Shown here one piece after another: positions 52,453-63,985 of a stretch of 64,000 bases of DNA. Position 1 is the stretch's first letter. Each line of letters begins with the position of its first letter. The notes beneath the pieces are model-generated. The model saw only the letters and a list, made by a program, of their open reading frames with translations, was not told the origin of the DNA and ran no database searches. The stretch spans positions 124,001 to 188,000 of the forward strand of contig NZ_SMLL01000004.1 of the NCBI RefSeq assembly GCF_004681965.1, in the 5' to 3' direction. This DNA is from Ramlibacter rhizophilus. Lineage in GTDB: Bacteria; Pseudomonadota; Gammaproteobacteria; Burkholderiales; Burkholderiaceae_C. The translations under genes and the position numbers were made by a program.

Positions 52453-53379
52453 ATGCCCGCCATTTCCTTCCAGTCCGTCTCCAAGACCTACGCCACCGCG
52501 CGCGGCGAATTCAAGGCTCTGTCGGACGTCAGCCTGGACATCGAGCCGGGCGAGTTCTTCGGCCTGCTCGGGCCCAACGGCGCCGGCAAGACCACCCTGA
52601 TCTCCATCCTGGCGGGCCTGGTGCGCGCCAGCAGCGGGCGCGTGGTGGTCAACGGCCACGACGTGCAGGCGGACTACGCGCAGGCGCGGCGCCAGCTGGG
52701 CGTGGTGCCACAGGAGCTGGTCTTCGATCCCTTCTTCACCGTGCGCGAGGCCCTGCGCATCCAGTCCGGCTACTTCGGCGTGAAGAACAACGAAGCCTGG
52801 ATCGACGAACTGCTCGAAAGCCTGGGCCTGGCCGACAAGGCCAAGGCGAACATGCGCCAGCTCTCGGGCGGCATGAAGCGCCGGGTGCTGGTGGCGCAGT
52901 CGCTGGTCCATCGCCCGCCGGTCATCGTTCTGGACGAGCCCACGGCCGGTGTGGACGTGGAACTGCGGCAGACGCTGTGGCAATTCATCGCGCGGCTGAA
53001 CCGGCAGGGGCACACGGTGCTCCTGACCACGCACTACCTGGAGGAAGCCGAGGCCCTGTGCGGGCGCATCGCCATGCTCAAGTCCGGCCGCATCGTCGCC
53101 CTGGAGCGCACCAGCGAGCTGCTGCGCGCGGCGTCGAGCAACGTGCTGCGTTTCAAGACCGAGGGCCACCGGCTGCCGCCCGAGCTCGCCGCCAAGGCCC
53201 GCGTGACGGGGCGCATCGTGCAGTTGCCCGCGCACGATGCCCACGAGATCGAGAGCTACCTGGCGGCGATCCGCCAGGCGGGGCTGAACGTCGAGGACGT
53301 GGAGATCCGCAAGGCGGACCTGGAAGACGTGTTCCTGGACGTGATGGCCGAAAAGAAGAAGGAAGTGGTGGCGCCATGA
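52453..53379 (+). CDS. ABC-2 exporter ATPase
   Basis: ATPase of an ABC-2 type exporter, 308 residues. Walker A GPNGAGKTT (about 40-48), signature LSGGMKRR, Walker B VIVLDEPTAGVD, switch His in TTHYLEEAE. The C-terminal extension ends in VEIRKADLEDVFLDVM, typical of the CcmA/YadG/NodI group. The ATG at 52453 was preferred to an in-frame TTG at 52447. The stop overlaps the permease start. Substrate unknown. Confidence 0.92.
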   Translation: MPAISFQSVSKTYATARGEFKALSDVSLDIEPGEFFGLLGPNGAGKTTLISILAGLVRASSGRVVVNGHDVQADYAQARRQLGVVPQELVFDPFFTVREALRIQSGYFGVKNNEAWIDELLESLGLADKAKANMRQLSGGMKRRVLVAQSLVHRPPVIVLDEPTAGVDVELRQTLWQFIARLNRQGHTVLLTTHYLEEAEALCGRIAMLKSGRIVALERTSELLRAASSNVLRFKTEGHRLPPELAAKARVTGRIVQLPAHDAHEIESYLAAIRQAGLNVEDVEIRKADLEDVFLDVMAEKKKEVVAP

Positions 53380-54140
53380 TCTCGATGACCGGCTGGCGAA
53401 CGCTGTTCTACAAGGAGGTGCTGCGCTTCTGGAAGGTGAGCTTCCAGACCGTGGCCGCGCCGGTGCTCACGGCCCTCCTGTACCTCATGATCTTCGGCCA
53501 CGTGCTCGAGGACCATGTGAAGGTCTATGACCGCATCCCCTATACCGCCTTCCTGGTCCCGGGGCTGGTGATGATGAGCGTGCTGCAGAACGCCTTCGCC
53601 AACAGCTCCTCCTCCCTGATCCAGAGCAAGATCATGGGCAGCCTGGTGTTCGTGCTGCTCACGCCGCTGTCGCACTGGAGCTGGTTCGTCGCCTACGTGG
53701 GCTCCTCGGTGGCGCGCGGACTGGCGGTGGGCTCGGGCGTGCTGCTGGTCACGGCGCTCTTCGTGCCGCCGCAGTTCGCGGCGCCGGCGTGGATCCTGGT
53801 GTTCGCACTCCTCGGAGCGGGCATGCTCGGCGCGCTGGGCGTGATCGCGGGCCTGTGGGCCGAGAAGTTCGACCAGATGGCGGCCTTCCAGAACTTCGTG
53901 ATCATGCCCATGACCTTCCTGTCGGGCGTGTTCTATTCCATCCACTCGCTTCCTGGCTTCTGGCAGGACGTGAGCCATCTCAACCCGTTCTTCTACATGA
54001 TCGATGGCTTCCGCTACGGCTTCTTCGGCGTGAGCGACGTCTCACCCTGGATGAGCCTGGCCATCGTCGGCAGCGCGATGGTGGTGGTCAGCGCCATTGC
54101 GCTGCACCTGCTTCGCATCGGCTACAAGATCCGCAGCTGA
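53376..54140 (+). CDS. ABC-2 exporter permease
   Basis: Permease partner of the preceding ATPase. 254 residues with six predicted helices and the ABC-2 signature in the fifth (MPMTFLSGVFYSIHSLPGFW, then LNPFFYMIDGFRYGFFG). Resembles E. coli YadH. ATG overlaps the ATPase stop; BolA-type ibaG follows by 11 bases. The pair separates mlaB from ibaG, which are adjacent in E. coli. Confidence 0.93.
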   Translation: MISMTGWRTLFYKEVLRFWKVSFQTVAAPVLTALLYLMIFGHVLEDHVKVYDRIPYTAFLVPGLVMMSVLQNAFANSSSSLIQSKIMGSLVFVLLTPLSHWSWFVAYVGSSVARGLAVGSGVLLVTALFVPPQFAAPAWILVFALLGAGMLGALGVIAGLWAEKFDQMAAFQNFVIMPMTFLSGVFYSIHSLPGFWQDVSHLNPFFYMIDGFRYGFFGVSDVSPWMSLAIVGSAMVVVSAIALHLLRIGYKIRS

Positions 54141-54151
54141 CCGGAGGACCC

Positions 54152-54397
54152 ATGACCGCCGAAGAACTGAAATCCATCATCGCCGCCGGGCTGCCCTGCG
54201 ATCACCTGGAGGTCGAGGGCGACGGCCGCCACTGGTCGGCCGTCATCGTCTCGAGCGAGTTCGAGGGCCGCCGCCCCATCCAGCGCCACCAGCGGGTCTA
54301 TGCCACCCTCGGTGCGAGAATGCACACCGACGAGGTGCATGCCTTGTCGATGAAGACCTTCACGCCGGCCGAGTGGGCCGCCGCCCCCCAACCCTGA
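54152..54397 (+). CDS. ibaG: BolA family protein IbaG
   Basis: Small BolA-type protein that works with monothiol glutaredoxin in [2Fe-2S] handling. 81 residues: [17 protein letters not shown] at the start of the fold, [10 protein letters not shown] in the helix-turn-helix-like part and conserved [21 protein letters not shown] 6 bases before the ATG. Located immediately before murA, as yrbA is in E. coli. Confidence 0.93.
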   Translation: MTAEELKSIIAAGLPCDHLEVEGDGRHWSAVIVSSEFEGRRPIQRHQRVYATLGARMHTDEVHALSMKTFTPAEWAAAPQP

Positions 54398-54410
54398 TTT
54401 TTCGTTTCGC

Positions 54411-55669
<1,259 letters not shown>

Positions 55670-55673
<4 letters not shown>

Positions 55674-56347
55674 ATACGCCTGCCACTCTGACTCTCGCGC
55701 TGTCCAAGGGACGCATCTTCGACGAGACGCTGCCCCTGCTGCGTGCAGCCGGCATCGAGGTCCTCGAGGACCCGGAGACCTCGCGCAAGCTGATCCTCGC
55801 CACCAGCCAGCCCGGGGTACGCGTCGTGCTGGTGCGTGCCACCGACGTGCCCACCTATGTGCAGTACGGCGGTGCGGACCTCGGCGTGACCGGGCTGGAC
55901 ACGCTCATCGAGCACGGCAGCCAGGGCCTGTACCAGCCGCTGGACCTGAACATCGCCCGCTGCCGCGTGAGCGTGGCCGTGCGCGCCGACTTCGACTACG
56001 CCAGCGCCGTGCGCCAGGGCTCGCGCCTGCGGGTGGCGACCAAGTACGTGGCCATCGCCCGCGAGTTCTTTGCCGCCAAGGGGGTCCACGTGGACCTCAT
56101 CAAGCTGTACGGCAGCATGGAGCTGGCGCCGCTCACGGGCCTGGCCGACGCCATCGTGGACCTGGTCTCCACCGGCAACACGCTGCGGGCCAACGACCTG
56201 GTCGAGGTGGAACGCATCATGGACATCAGCTCGCGCCTGGTCGTCAACCAGGCGTCCTTCAAGCTCAAGCAGGCTCCGATCCGCCGGCTGATCGAAGCCT
56301 TCGCCCAGGCGGCCGGCGCGCCGCAGGGAGAATCCGCCGCATCATGA
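55670..56347 (+). CDS. hisG: ATP phosphoribosyltransferase HisG, short form
   Basis: First step of histidine synthesis. 225 residues, so it lacks the C-terminal regulatory domain of long HisG and should need the HisS-like subunit HisZ, which is not in this window. Marks: [36 protein letters not shown] (about 56-75), [12 protein letters not shown] and the PRPP-type loop [20 protein letters not shown] overlap with murA; its TGA overlaps hisD's ATG. Confidence 0.96.
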
Positions 56348-57657
56348 GTGCCCGCCCCCTCCGCCTGTCCACCACCGAGCCCGGCTTCGAAGCGGCCTTC
56401 GGCGCGCGCCTGCACTGGTCCGCCGAGACCGACGCGCAGGTCGAGGAGCGCGTGACCGAGATCCTGGCCGACGTGGCCCGGCGTGGCGACGAGGCCGTGC
56501 TGGCCTACACCGCGCGTTTCGATGCCCTGCAGGCCACCGGCATGCAGGCGCTGGAGCTGAAGGCCTCCGAGTTGCAGGCGGCCTTCGAGGCGCTGCCCGC
56601 CGTGCAGCGCGAGGCGCTGGAACAGGCGGCGGCCCGCGTGCGCCGCTACCACGAGGCGCAAAAGCGCGCCAGCGGCGAAAGCTGGAGCTGGCGCGAGCCC
56701 GACGGCACGCTCCTGGGGCAGAAGGTCACGCCGCTGGACCGCGTGGGCATCTACGTGCCGGGGGGCAAGGCGGCCTACCCGTCCTCGGTGCTGATGAACG
56801 CCATCCCGGCGCAGGTGGCGGGCGTGGGGGAGATCATCATGGTCGTTCCCACCCCGCGCGGCGAGAGGAATCCGCTGGTGCTGGCCGCCGCGCACGTGGC
56901 CGGCGTCACGCGCGCCTTCTGCATCGGCGGCGCGCAGGCCATCGCGGCGCTGGCCTACGGCACCGCCACCGTGCCCCGCGTGGACAAGATCACCGGGCCG
57001 GGCAATGCCTACGTCGCCAGTGCCAAGCGGCGCGTGTTCGGGCAGGTGGGCATCGACATGATCGCCGGGCCCAGCGAAATCCTGGTCCTCGCCGACGGCA
57101 GCACGCCGCCCGACTGGGTGGCCATGGACCTGTTCTCCCAGGCCGAGCATGACGAGCTGGCGCAGAGCATCCTGCTGTGCCCGGATGCCGGCTACATCGA
57201 CCGCGTGCAGGCCGAGATCGATCGCCTCCTGCCGCAGATGCCGCGCGCGGCCATCATCGCCAGCTCCCTCAACGGGCGCGGCGCGTTGATCCACACGCGC
57301 AGCATGGAAGAGGCCTGCGACATCAGCAACCGCATCGCCCCCGAGCACCTGGAGATCGCCAGCGCCGACCCGCACCGCTGGGAGCCCCTGCTGCGCCACG
57401 CCGGCGCCATCTTCCTCGGCGCCTACACCAGCGAGTCGCTGGGCGACTACTGCGCCGGCCCCAACCACGTGCTGCCCACCAGCAGCACGGCGCGCTTTTC
57501 CAGCCCGCTGGGCGTGTACGACTTCCAGAAACGCAGCAGCCTGATCGAGGTGAGCGAGGAGGGCGCCCAGACGCTCGGCCGCATCGCCTCCGTGCTGGCG
57601 CACGGCGAAGGGCTGCAGGCGCACGCCCGCGCCGCCGAGATGAGACTCAAGCCATGA
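56344..57657 (+). CDS. hisD: Histidinol dehydrogenase HisD
   Basis: Zn-dependent NAD enzyme that oxidises histidinol to histidine, the last step. 437 residues. [20 protein letters not shown] (about 139-158), [46 protein letters not shown], and the metal/active-site segments SQAEHDE and [14 protein letters not shown]. The stop overlaps hisC. Confidence 0.97.
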   Translation: MSARPLRLSTTEPGFEAAFGARLHWSAETDAQVEERVTEILADVARRGDEAVLAYTARFDALQATGMQALELKASELQAAFEALPAVQREALEQAAARVRRYHEAQKRASGESWSWREPDGTLLGQKVTPLDRVGIYVPGGKAAYPSSVLMNAIPAQVAGVGEIIMVVPTPRGERNPLVLAAAHVAGVTRAFCIGGAQAIAALAYGTATVPRVDKITGPGNAYVASAKRRVFGQVGIDMIAGPSEILVLADGSTPPDWVAMDLFSQAEHDELAQSILLCPDAGYIDRVQAEIDRLLPQMPRAAIIASSLNGRGALIHTRSMEEACDISNRIAPEHLEIASADPHRWEPLLRHAGAIFLGAYTSESLGDYCAGPNHVLPTSSTARFSSPLGVYDFQKRSSLIEVSEEGAQTLGRIASVLAHGEGLQAHARAAEMRLKP

Positions 57658-58733
57658 CGCAGCAACTGCCCGACCACCTCGCGCGCCTGATCCGCCAGGA
57701 CGTGCAGTCCATGCAGGCCTACGCCGTGCAGGACGCCACGGGCCTGCTCAAGCTGGACGCCATGGAGAACCCCTACGGCCTGCCGCCGGCGCTGCAGGCC
57801 GAGCTGGGCCGCCGCCTGGGCGCCCTGCCGCTGAATCGCTACCCGGGCGAGCGGGTGCATGCGCTGGCCGACGCGCTCGCGGCGCACGCGAAGCTGCCCG
57901 AGGGCTGCGCGCTCATGCTGGGCAACGGCTCGGACGAACTGATCTCGCTCATCGCCATGGCCTGCGACGTGCCGGGTGCGAGCATCCTCGCGCCGCAGCC
58001 GGGCTTCGTCATGTACGCCATGAGCGCGCAGCTGCAGGGGCTGCGCTTCATCGGCGTGGACCTCACGCCCGAGTTCGACCTGGACGAGGCGGCAATGCTG
58101 GCGGCCATCGAGGAGCACCGGCCCTCGGTGATCTACCTGGCCTACCCGAACAATCCCACGGCCCGCCTGTGGGACGACGCCGTGATCGAGCGCATCGTGC
58201 AGGCCGCCCCCGGCCTGGTGGTGATCGACGAGGCCTACCAGCCCTTTTCCAGCCGCAGCTACATCGACCGGCTGCCGCGCCATCCGCACGTGCTCCTCAT
58301 GCGCACCCTGAGCAAGTTCGGCCTGGCCGGCGTGCGCATCGGCTACCTGGCCGGCGCGCAGGCGCTCATCGCGCAGATCGACAAGGTGCGCCCGCCCTAC
58401 AACGTGAGCGTGCTCAATGCCGAGGCGGGACTTTTCGCGCTCGAGCATGCGCAGGAGTACGAGGCCCAGGCCGCGCGCATTCGCGAGGAGCGCGGGCGGC
58501 TGCTGGAGGCGCTCTCCCGGATGGCGGGCGTGCGCACCTGGCCCAGCGACGCCAACATGATCCTGGTTCGCGTGCCCGACGCCGACGCCGTGTTCCGCGG
58601 CATGAAGCAGCGCGGCGTGCTGGTCAAGAACGTCTCGCGCCTGCACCCCCTCCTGGCCAACTGCCTGCGCCTGACCGTGGGCACCCCCGACGACAACGCG
58701 CAGATGCTGCGCGCCCTGCAAGAGTGCCTATGA
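57654..58733 (+). CDS. hisC: Histidinol-phosphate aminotransferase HisC
   Basis: PLP enzyme converting imidazole acetol phosphate to histidinol phosphate. 359 residues, fold [10 protein letters not shown] (about 35-43), [28 protein letters not shown], and the PLP Lys in [15 protein letters not shown] (about 219-233). Starts overlapping hisD and ends overlapping hisB. Confidence 0.96.
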   Translation: MTQQLPDHLARLIRQDVQSMQAYAVQDATGLLKLDAMENPYGLPPALQAELGRRLGALPLNRYPGERVHALADALAAHAKLPEGCALMLGNGSDELISLIAMACDVPGASILAPQPGFVMYAMSAQLQGLRFIGVDLTPEFDLDEAAMLAAIEEHRPSVIYLAYPNNPTARLWDDAVIERIVQAAPGLVVIDEAYQPFSSRSYIDRLPRHPHVLLMRTLSKFGLAGVRIGYLAGAQALIAQIDKVRPPYNVSVLNAEAGLFALEHAQEYEAQAARIREERGRLLEALSRMAGVRTWPSDANMILVRVPDADAVFRGMKQRGVLVKNVSRLHPLLANCLRLTVGTPDDNAQMLRALQECL

Positions 58734-59338
58734 ACGCCGACCCACAACCCGAACGCGTCGCCGAGGTGGAGCGCAACACCGCCGAGACGCAGATCCGCGT
58801 GCGCGTCAATCTCGACGGCACGGGGCAGGCCAAGCTGTCCACCGGCATCGGCTTTTTCGACCACATGCTGGACCAGATCGCCCGGCATGGCCTCGTCGAC
58901 CTGGACATCCAGGCGCAGGGCGACCTACACATCGACGGCCACCACACGGTGGAAGACGTGGGCATCACGCTGGGCCAGGCGGTGGCCCGGGCGGTGGGCG
59001 ACAAGAAGGGCATCCGCCGCTACGGCCATGCCTACGTCCCGCTGGACGAGGCGCTCTCGCGCGTGGTGATCGACTTTTCCGGCCGGCCCGGGCTGGTCAT
59101 GCACGTGCCCTTCAAGAGCGGGATGATCGGCGCCTTCGACACCCAGCTGGCCTACGAGTTCTTCCAGGGCTTCGCCAACCACGCCTTCGTCACGCTGCAC
59201 ATCGACAACCTGCGCGGCGAGAACGCGCACCACCAGTGCGAGACCGTGTTCAAGGCCTTCGCCCGGGCGCTGCGCGCGGCGCTGGAGCGCGATCCGCGCG
59301 CCGCCGGCGTCATTCCGTCCACCAAGGGTTCGCTCTGA
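58730..59338 (+). CDS. hisB: Imidazoleglycerol-phosphate dehydratase HisB
   Basis: Mn-dependent dehydratase. 202 residues, so only the dehydratase domain is present; the histidinol-phosphatase must be a separate protein elsewhere. Metal-binding repeats [13 protein letters not shown] (about 43-55), [16 protein letters not shown] (about 67-82), and [16 protein letters not shown]. Confidence 0.97.
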   Translation: MNADPQPERVAEVERNTAETQIRVRVNLDGTGQAKLSTGIGFFDHMLDQIARHGLVDLDIQAQGDLHIDGHHTVEDVGITLGQAVARAVGDKKGIRRYGHAYVPLDEALSRVVIDFSGRPGLVMHVPFKSGMIGAFDTQLAYEFFQGFANHAFVTLHIDNLRGENAHHQCETVFKAFARALRAALERDPRAAGVIPSTKGSL

Positions 59339-59348
59339 AGGACCGGCC

Positions 59349-59996
59349 ATGACGCGGAGCATTGCGGTCGTCGACTACGGCATGGGCAACCTGCGCTCGG
59401 TCACCCAGGCCGTGCTGCACGCTGCCCAGGGCAGTGGCGTGGACGTGGTGTGGGCGCGCCGGCCCGAGGAGGTGATGGGCGCCGAGCGCGTGGTCCTGCC
59501 CGGGCAGGGCGCCATGCGGGACTGCATGCGCGAGCTGCATCGCTCGGGCATGTTCAACGCCGTCATGCATGCCGCGGCGAACAAGCCGCTGATGGGCGTT
59601 TGCGTGGGCATGCAGATGCTGCTCGATCGCAGCGAGGAGGGCCCCACCGAGGCCCTGGGCCTCATCCCCGGCGAGGTGCGGCGCTTCCGCCTGGAGGACC
59701 GCACCCAGCCGGACGGCTCGCGCTACAAGATTCCGCAGATCGGATGGAACCAGGTGCACCAGTCGCAGCCGCACCCGATGTGGGCGCAGGTGCCGGAGGG
59801 CAGCTGGTTCTATTTCGTCCACAGCTTCTACGCCTGCCCGTCGGATGCCCGCCACATCGTCGGGGAAGCCGATTACGGCGGCGTCTTTACCGCAGCGGTT
59901 GCCCGCGATAATATTTTCGCGACCCAGTTCCACCCCGAAAAGAGCGCCGAGACCGGCCTTGTCCTCTACCGCAATTTCCTGCACTGGAGTCCCTGA
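59349..59996 (+). CDS. hisH: Imidazole glycerol phosphate synthase subunit HisH
   Basis: Glutaminase subunit giving ammonia to HisF. 215 residues. [12 protein letters not shown] at the start, [13 protein letters not shown] for the oxyanion region, nucleophile Cys in GVCVGMQML (about 82-90), YFVHSFYA, and the His-x-Glu end of the triad in QFHPEKS (about 195-201). Ten bases after hisB. Confidence 0.97.
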   Translation: MTRSIAVVDYGMGNLRSVTQAVLHAAQGSGVDVVWARRPEEVMGAERVVLPGQGAMRDCMRELHRSGMFNAVMHAAANKPLMGVCVGMQMLLDRSEEGPTEALGLIPGEVRRFRLEDRTQPDGSRYKIPQIGWNQVHQSQPHPMWAQVPEGSWFYFVHSFYACPSDARHIVGEADYGGVFTAAVARDNIFATQFHPEKSAETGLVLYRNFLHWSP

Positions 59997-60056
59997 GTCC
60001 CGCCAGCCGCCAGCATGGTGGCGGGGCTTCGCTTCGACCCCTCCTTTCTCCCAGTC

Positions 60057-60797
60057 ATGCTCCTCATTCCCGCCATCGACCTGAAGGACGGTCACTGCGT
60101 GCGCCTGAAACAAGGCGACATGGACCAGGCCACCACCTTCAGCGAGGACCCCGCGGCCATGGCGCGCAACTGGCTGGACAAGGGGGCGCGCCGCCTCCAC
60201 CTGGTCGACCTCAACGGCGCCTTCGCCGGCAAGCCGCAGAATTTCAGCGCCATCCGCTCCATCCTGAAGGCGGTGGGCAACGAGATCCCGGTCCAGCTCG
60301 GCGGCGGCATCCGCGACCTGGACACCATCGAGAAGTACATCGATGGCGGCCTGCGCTATGTGATCATCGGCACCGCCGCCGTCAAGAACCCCGGGTTCCT
60401 CAAGGACGCCTGCAGCGCCTTCGGCGGGCACATCATCGTGGGCCTGGACGCCAAGGACGGCAAGGTCGCCACCGACGGCTGGAGCAAGCTCACCGGCCAC
60501 GAGGTCGTGGACCTGGCCCGCAAGTTCGAGGACTGGGGCGTCGAGTCCATCATCTACACCGACATCGGCCGCGACGGGATGCTCTCGGGCATCAACATCG
60601 AAGCGACCGTCAAGCTCGCCCAGTCCCTCACCATCCCGGTCATCGCCTCCGGCGGCCTGTCCAGCCTCGTGGACATCGAGAAGCTGTGCGAGGTGGAGGA
60701 CGAAGGGATCGAGGGCGTGATCTGCGGGCGCGCGATCTACTCCGGCGACCTCGACTTCGCCCTGGCGCAGGCCAAGGCCGACGAGATGAGCGCCTGA
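60057..60797 (+). CDS. hisA: ProFAR isomerase HisA
   Basis: (beta/alpha)8 isomerase of the fourth histidine step. 246 residues. [19 protein letters not shown] (about 4-22) carries the first catalytic Asp; [43 protein letters not shown] with the second Asp, and IASGGLSS follow. ATG at 60057 was chosen; an in-frame ATG at 60015 would add 14 residues absent from the family. Confidence 0.97.
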   Translation: MLLIPAIDLKDGHCVRLKQGDMDQATTFSEDPAAMARNWLDKGARRLHLVDLNGAFAGKPQNFSAIRSILKAVGNEIPVQLGGGIRDLDTIEKYIDGGLRYVIIGTAAVKNPGFLKDACSAFGGHIIVGLDAKDGKVATDGWSKLTGHEVVDLARKFEDWGVESIIYTDIGRDGMLSGINIEATVKLAQSLTIPVIASGGLSSLVDIEKLCEVEDEGIEGVICGRAIYSGDLDFALAQAKADEMSA

Positions 60798-60804
60798 GGC
60801 CGCC

Positions 60805-61584
60805 GTGCTCGCCAAGCGAATCATTCCCTGCCTGGACGTCACGGGCGGCCGCGTCGTCAAGGGCGTCAACTTCGTCAAACTGCGCGACGCCGGCGACCCG
60901 GTGGAGATCGCCGCGCGCTACAACGAACAGGGCGCCGACGAACTCACCTTCCTGGACATCACCGCCACCAGCGACGAGCGTGACCTGATCCTGCATGTCA
61001 TCGAGGCCGTCGCCTCGCAGGTCTTCATCCCGCTGACCGTCGGCGGCGGCGTGCGCACGGTGGAAGACGTGCGGCGCCTGCTCAATGCGGGGGCCGACAA
61101 GACCAGCTTCAATTCGGCCGCCATCGCCAACCCGCAGGTCATCTCCGACGCCTCGGACCGCTATGGCGCGCAGTGCATCGTGGTCGCCATCGACGCCAAG
61201 CGGCGGGTCGGCCCGGACGTGGAGGCCCGCGGCCCCGGCTGGGACGTCTACAGCCACGGCGGACGCCGCAACACCGGCCTGGACGCCGTGGTATGGGCCC
61301 GCGAGATGGCGCTGCGCGGCGCCGGCGAGATCCTGTTGACCAGCATGGACCGCGACGGCACCAAGTCGGGCTTCGACCTGGCGCTCACGCGGGCCGTGAG
61401 CGACGCGGTCGAGGTCCCGGTCATCGCCTCGGGCGGCGTGGGCAACCTCGACCACCTCGCCGACGGCGTGCAAAAGGGCGGCGCCGACGCGGTCCTGGCC
61501 GCCAGCATCTTCCATTTCGGCGAGTACACGGTCGCCCAGGCCAAGCAGCACATGGCCGCGCGCGGCATCGTGGTGAGGCGATAG
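60805..61584 (+). CDS. hisF: Imidazole glycerol phosphate synthase subunit HisF
   Basis: Cyclase subunit, partner of HisH. 259 residues, (beta/alpha)8. [18 protein letters not shown] (about 6-23), [36 protein letters not shown] (split), [13 protein letters not shown] with the catalytic Asp and [12 protein letters not shown] start at 60805, seven bases after hisA. Confidence 0.97.
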   Translation: MLAKRIIPCLDVTGGRVVKGVNFVKLRDAGDPVEIAARYNEQGADELTFLDITATSDERDLILHVIEAVASQVFIPLTVGGGVRTVEDVRRLLNAGADKTSFNSAAIANPQVISDASDRYGAQCIVVAIDAKRRVGPDVEARGPGWDVYSHGGRRNTGLDAVVWAREMALRGAGEILLTSMDRDGTKSGFDLALTRAVSDAVEVPVIASGGVGNLDHLADGVQKGGADAVLAASIFHFGEYTVAQAKQHMAARGIVVRR

Positions 61585-61618
61585 CGGCACCCGCCGGTGC
61601 CGCCACTGCGGCCGTCCC

Positions 61619-61624
61619 TACAAT
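61619..61624 (+). promoter_or_regulatory. Candidate internal -10 box (TACAAT) before hisI
   Basis: TACAAT 7 bases before the hisI start, in the only his gap above 30 bases. If used it would give an almost leaderless hisIE-hinT-tat transcript. Confidence 0.35.
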
Positions 61625-61631
61625 CGCCCCC

Positions 61632-62021
61632 ATGAACTGGCTCGAACAGGTGAAGTGGAACGAGCACGGGCTGGTCCCCGTGATCGCGCAGGAGGCGTCC
61701 ACCGGCGACGTGCTCATGTTCGCCTGGATGAACCGCGAGGCGCTGCAAAAGACCGTCGAGCTCGGGCGCGCGGTGTACTTCAGCCGCTCGCGCGGCAAGC
61801 TCTGGTTCAAGGGCGAGGAGTCCGGCCACGTGCAGACGGTGCAGGACATCCGCCTGGACTGCGACGACGACGTGCTGCTGCTCAAGGTCACGCAGCGGGG
61901 CCACGAGCCCGGCATCGCCTGCCACACGGGCCGACACAGCTGTTTCTTCCAGAAGCTCCAGGGCGAGGCCTGGACCCCCTGCGAGCCGGTCTTGAAAGAC
62001 CCGGGCAGCATCTACAGCTGA
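61632..62021 (+). CDS. hisI: Phosphoribosyl-AMP cyclohydrolase HisI
   Basis: Zn/Mg hydrolase opening the purine ring of PR-AMP. 129 residues, the monofunctional form. [15 protein letters not shown] (about 27-41), [20 protein letters not shown] (about 49-68), [12 protein letters not shown] with metal Asp residues and [10 protein letters not shown] carrying the conserved Cys. Separate from hisE. Confidence 0.97.
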   Translation: MNWLEQVKWNEHGLVPVIAQEASTGDVLMFAWMNREALQKTVELGRAVYFSRSRGKLWFKGEESGHVQTVQDIRLDCDDDVLLLKVTQRGHEPGIACHTGRHSCFFQKLQGEAWTPCEPVLKDPGSIYS

Positions 62022-62026
62022 AGCCG

Positions 62027-62413
62027 ATGCGTCCTGCCACCACCACCGACATCCTCGAGCGCCTCGCGGCGGTGATCGAATCGCGCAAGCCCGGCCAGCC
62101 CGGCGCCGATCCCGATCGCAGCTACGTCGCGCGCCTGCTGCACACGGGGCCGGACGCCTTCCTCAAGAAGATCGGCGAGGAGGCGACCGAGGCGGTGATG
62201 GCGGCCAAGGACTGCGAACGCGGGGGCGATCCCGCGCGCCTGGTCGGCGAAGTGGCCGACCTGTGGTTCCACAGCCTGGTCGCGCTGGCCCATTTCGGCC
62301 TGGGCCCTGCCGACGTCGCCGCGGAACTGGCCCGCCGCGAGGGACTCGGTGGGCTGGAGGAAAAAGCCCGACGCGCCGACGGCGCCGCAGCAGCCCAGGA
62401 GAGCCAGCCATGA
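62027..62413 (+). CDS. hisE: Phosphoribosyl-ATP pyrophosphatase HisE
   Basis: Hydrolyses PR-ATP to PR-AMP. 128 residues, MazG-like helical fold with [26 protein letters not shown] (split, about 39-64) containing the EEATE metal motif and [20 protein letters not shown] with the second acidic site. Five bases after hisI; a Glu/Ala-rich tail. Its stop overlaps the next ATG. Confidence 0.95.
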   Translation: MRPATTTDILERLAAVIESRKPGQPGADPDRSYVARLLHTGPDAFLKKIGEEATEAVMAAKDCERGGDPARLVGEVADLWFHSLVALAHFGLGPADVAAELARREGLGGLEEKARRADGAAAAQESQP

Positions 62414-62763
62414 ACAACCCGCGCCCCCTGGTGATCGACCAGAAGACCTCCAACGACCGCCTGGTCATGCATGTGCTCTACGGCATGCACACCGTGGCCT
62501 GGCTCAGCCTGGGCACGCTCGCGATCATTGCGGTGGTGGTGAACTACATCAAGCGCGGCGACGAGCACGATCCGCTCTACCTCGCGCACCACGGCTACAT
62601 GATTTCCACGTTCTGGTGGACGGTGTTCTGGCTGGTGATCACCTCGCCGCTGTACCTGCTCTTCGTGTTGCCCGGGATGGCGGCGCACACGGTCGTGGGC
62701 CTGTGGTACCTGTATCGCTGCATCCGCGGCTGGCTGCGCTTTTCCAATGGCAGCATCCCCTGA
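62410..62763 (+). CDS. DUF4870-like membrane protein
   Basis: A 117-residue inner-membrane protein with three hydrophobic helices (about 28-48, 66-92 and 94-110, including [20 protein letters not shown]). Pattern [11 protein letters not shown] and the C-terminal [13 protein letters not shown] fit DUF4870-type proteins found at this position in betaproteobacteria. Function unknown. ATG overlaps the hisE stop. Confidence 0.8.
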   Translation: MNNPRPLVIDQKTSNDRLVMHVLYGMHTVAWLSLGTLAIIAVVVNYIKRGDEHDPLYLAHHGYMISTFWWTVFWLVITSPLYLLFVLPGMAAHTVVGLWYLYRCIRGWLRFSNGSIP

Positions 62764-62788
62764 ATTCCAGACCCCGGGAGTACGAGGC

Positions 62789-63154
62789 ATGAGCGGCGAG
62801 CACGATCCGAACTGCATCTTCTGCAAGATCGTGCGCGGCGAAATTCCGTCGCGCAAGGTCCATGAGGATGAGGAACTCCTGGCCTTCCACGACATCCATC
62901 CCTGGGCGCCAGTGCACTTTCTCATGGTGCCCAAGCAGCACATCGCGTCGATGGCCCAGGTGGACGAACACCACGCCGCGATGCTGGGCCGCATGATGGT
63001 GCTCGCATCGCGTCTGGCACAGCAGGAGGGCTGCGCGCCTTACCCGCACGGAGGTTTTCGCCTGGTGGTCAACACCGGCGACCACGGCGGGCAGGAAGTG
63101 CACCACCTGCACATGCACGTGATCGGCGGACCGCGTCCCTGGCTCAAGGGCTGA
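62789..63154 (+). CDS. hinT: HIT family hydrolase (HinT)
   Basis: Purine nucleoside phosphoramidase of the histidine triad family. 121 residues. CIFCKIVRGEIPSRKVHEDE at the start, HDIHPWAPVHFLMVPKQHI, and the catalytic triad HHLHMHVIGG at about residues 104-113. The ATG at 62789 gives the normal length; an ATG at 62747 lies within the previous gene. Conserved between hisE and tatA in related bacteria. Confidence 0.95.
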   Translation: MSGEHDPNCIFCKIVRGEIPSRKVHEDEELLAFHDIHPWAPVHFLMVPKQHIASMAQVDEHHAAMLGRMMVLASRLAQQEGCAPYPHGGFRLVVNTGDHGGQEVHHLHMHVIGGPRPWLKG

Positions 63155-63206
63155 GTGGCCCGGGTCGCGCTGTCCCTTCGAGAGTCGTGCCCATCCACCC
63201 CGCGAC

Positions 63207-63212
63207 TAGAAT
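63207..63212 (+). promoter_or_regulatory. Candidate tatA -10 box (TAGAAT)
   Basis: TAGAAT 27 bases before tatA, followed by AGGAG (63229-63233) at good spacing to the ATG. No clear -35. Confidence 0.45.
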
Positions 63213-63239
63213 CCGCCCCAATTCATACAGGAGTTATCC

Positions 63240-63485
63240 ATGGGTTCCTTTTCCATCTGGCACTGGCTGGTCGTGCTGCTGATCGTGGTGCTGGTCTTCG
63301 GCACCAAGAAGCTCAAGAACATGGGCTCGGACCTCGGCGGCGCCGTCAAGGGCTTCAAGGACGGCATGAAAGACGGCTCCGCGCCTGAGGGCTCGCCGCC
63401 GCCCCAGCAGGTCACCACCAACCCCCCGGCCAACGACGCCAACACCAAGAACACCATCGACGTCGAAGCGCGCAACCGTTCCTGA
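63240..63485 (+). CDS. tatA: Twin-arginine translocase subunit TatA
   Basis: Pore-forming subunit of the Tat export system. 81 residues: N-terminal helix (about 5-20, [16 protein letters not shown]), the [20 protein letters not shown] amphipathic segment that defines TatA, and an acidic/polar tail. Substrates in this window include MsrP. Confidence 0.97.
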   Translation: MGSFSIWHWLVVLLIVVLVFGTKKLKNMGSDLGGAVKGFKDGMKDGSAPEGSPPPQQVTTNPPANDANTKNTIDVEARNRS

Positions 63486-63511
63486 GCCGCTAGAGACGGA
63501 CGGAGCTGCCT

Positions 63512-63985
63512 GTGATCGACCTGGGCATTTCGAAGATGGCGCTGATCGGCGCGGTGGCGCTGATCGTCATCGGGCCGGAGAAGCTGCCGCGCGTGGCGCG
63601 CACGGTGGGCACGCTGCTTGGCAAGGCCCAGCGCTATGTCAACGACGTCAAGGCGGAAGTCAACCGCTCCATGGAGCTGGACGAACTGCGCAAGATGAAG
63701 GACACGGTCGAGTCCGCGGCGCGTGACGTCGAAAGCTCCATCGGGGGCACGGCTTCGGACATCGAGCGCGAGTTCAACGAGGCGGCCGCCTCCTTCGACA
63801 GCACCGACCCGGTGCCCTCGCTGGAGGTGCCGCCGAGCTACCCCGAATACCGCAATCCCCGCAAGAAGTGGCGCATCAAGCAAGGCGCGATGCCCAACTG
63901 GTACAAGGCCCGCAACGGCGTGCGCACGCGAGCGCTGTCGGGCGCGGCGCGGGTGGCCCGCTACCGGCCGAAGAAGTTCAACTGA
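63512..63985 (+). CDS. tatB: Twin-arginine translocase subunit TatB
   Basis: Receptor-complex subunit with TatC. 157 residues: short N-terminal helix with [20 protein letters not shown] and the conserved [13 protein letters not shown] at about 21-33, then a long amphipathic and coiled region ([20 protein letters not shown]) and basic C-terminus. GTG start at 63512. TGA overlaps the tatC ATG. Confidence 0.95.
   Translation: MIDLGISKMALIGAVALIVIGPEKLPRVARTVGTLLGKAQRYVNDVKAEVNRSMELDELRKMKDTVESAARDVESSIGGTASDIEREFNEAAASFDSTDPVPSLEVPPSYPEYRNPRKKWRIKQGAMPNWYKARNGVRTRALSGAARVARYRPKKFN

Noticed and set aside
52453-54140. ABC pair as a toxin-export or defence system
   Set aside because: No toxin, immunity or nuclease gene is nearby; context is envelope maintenance.
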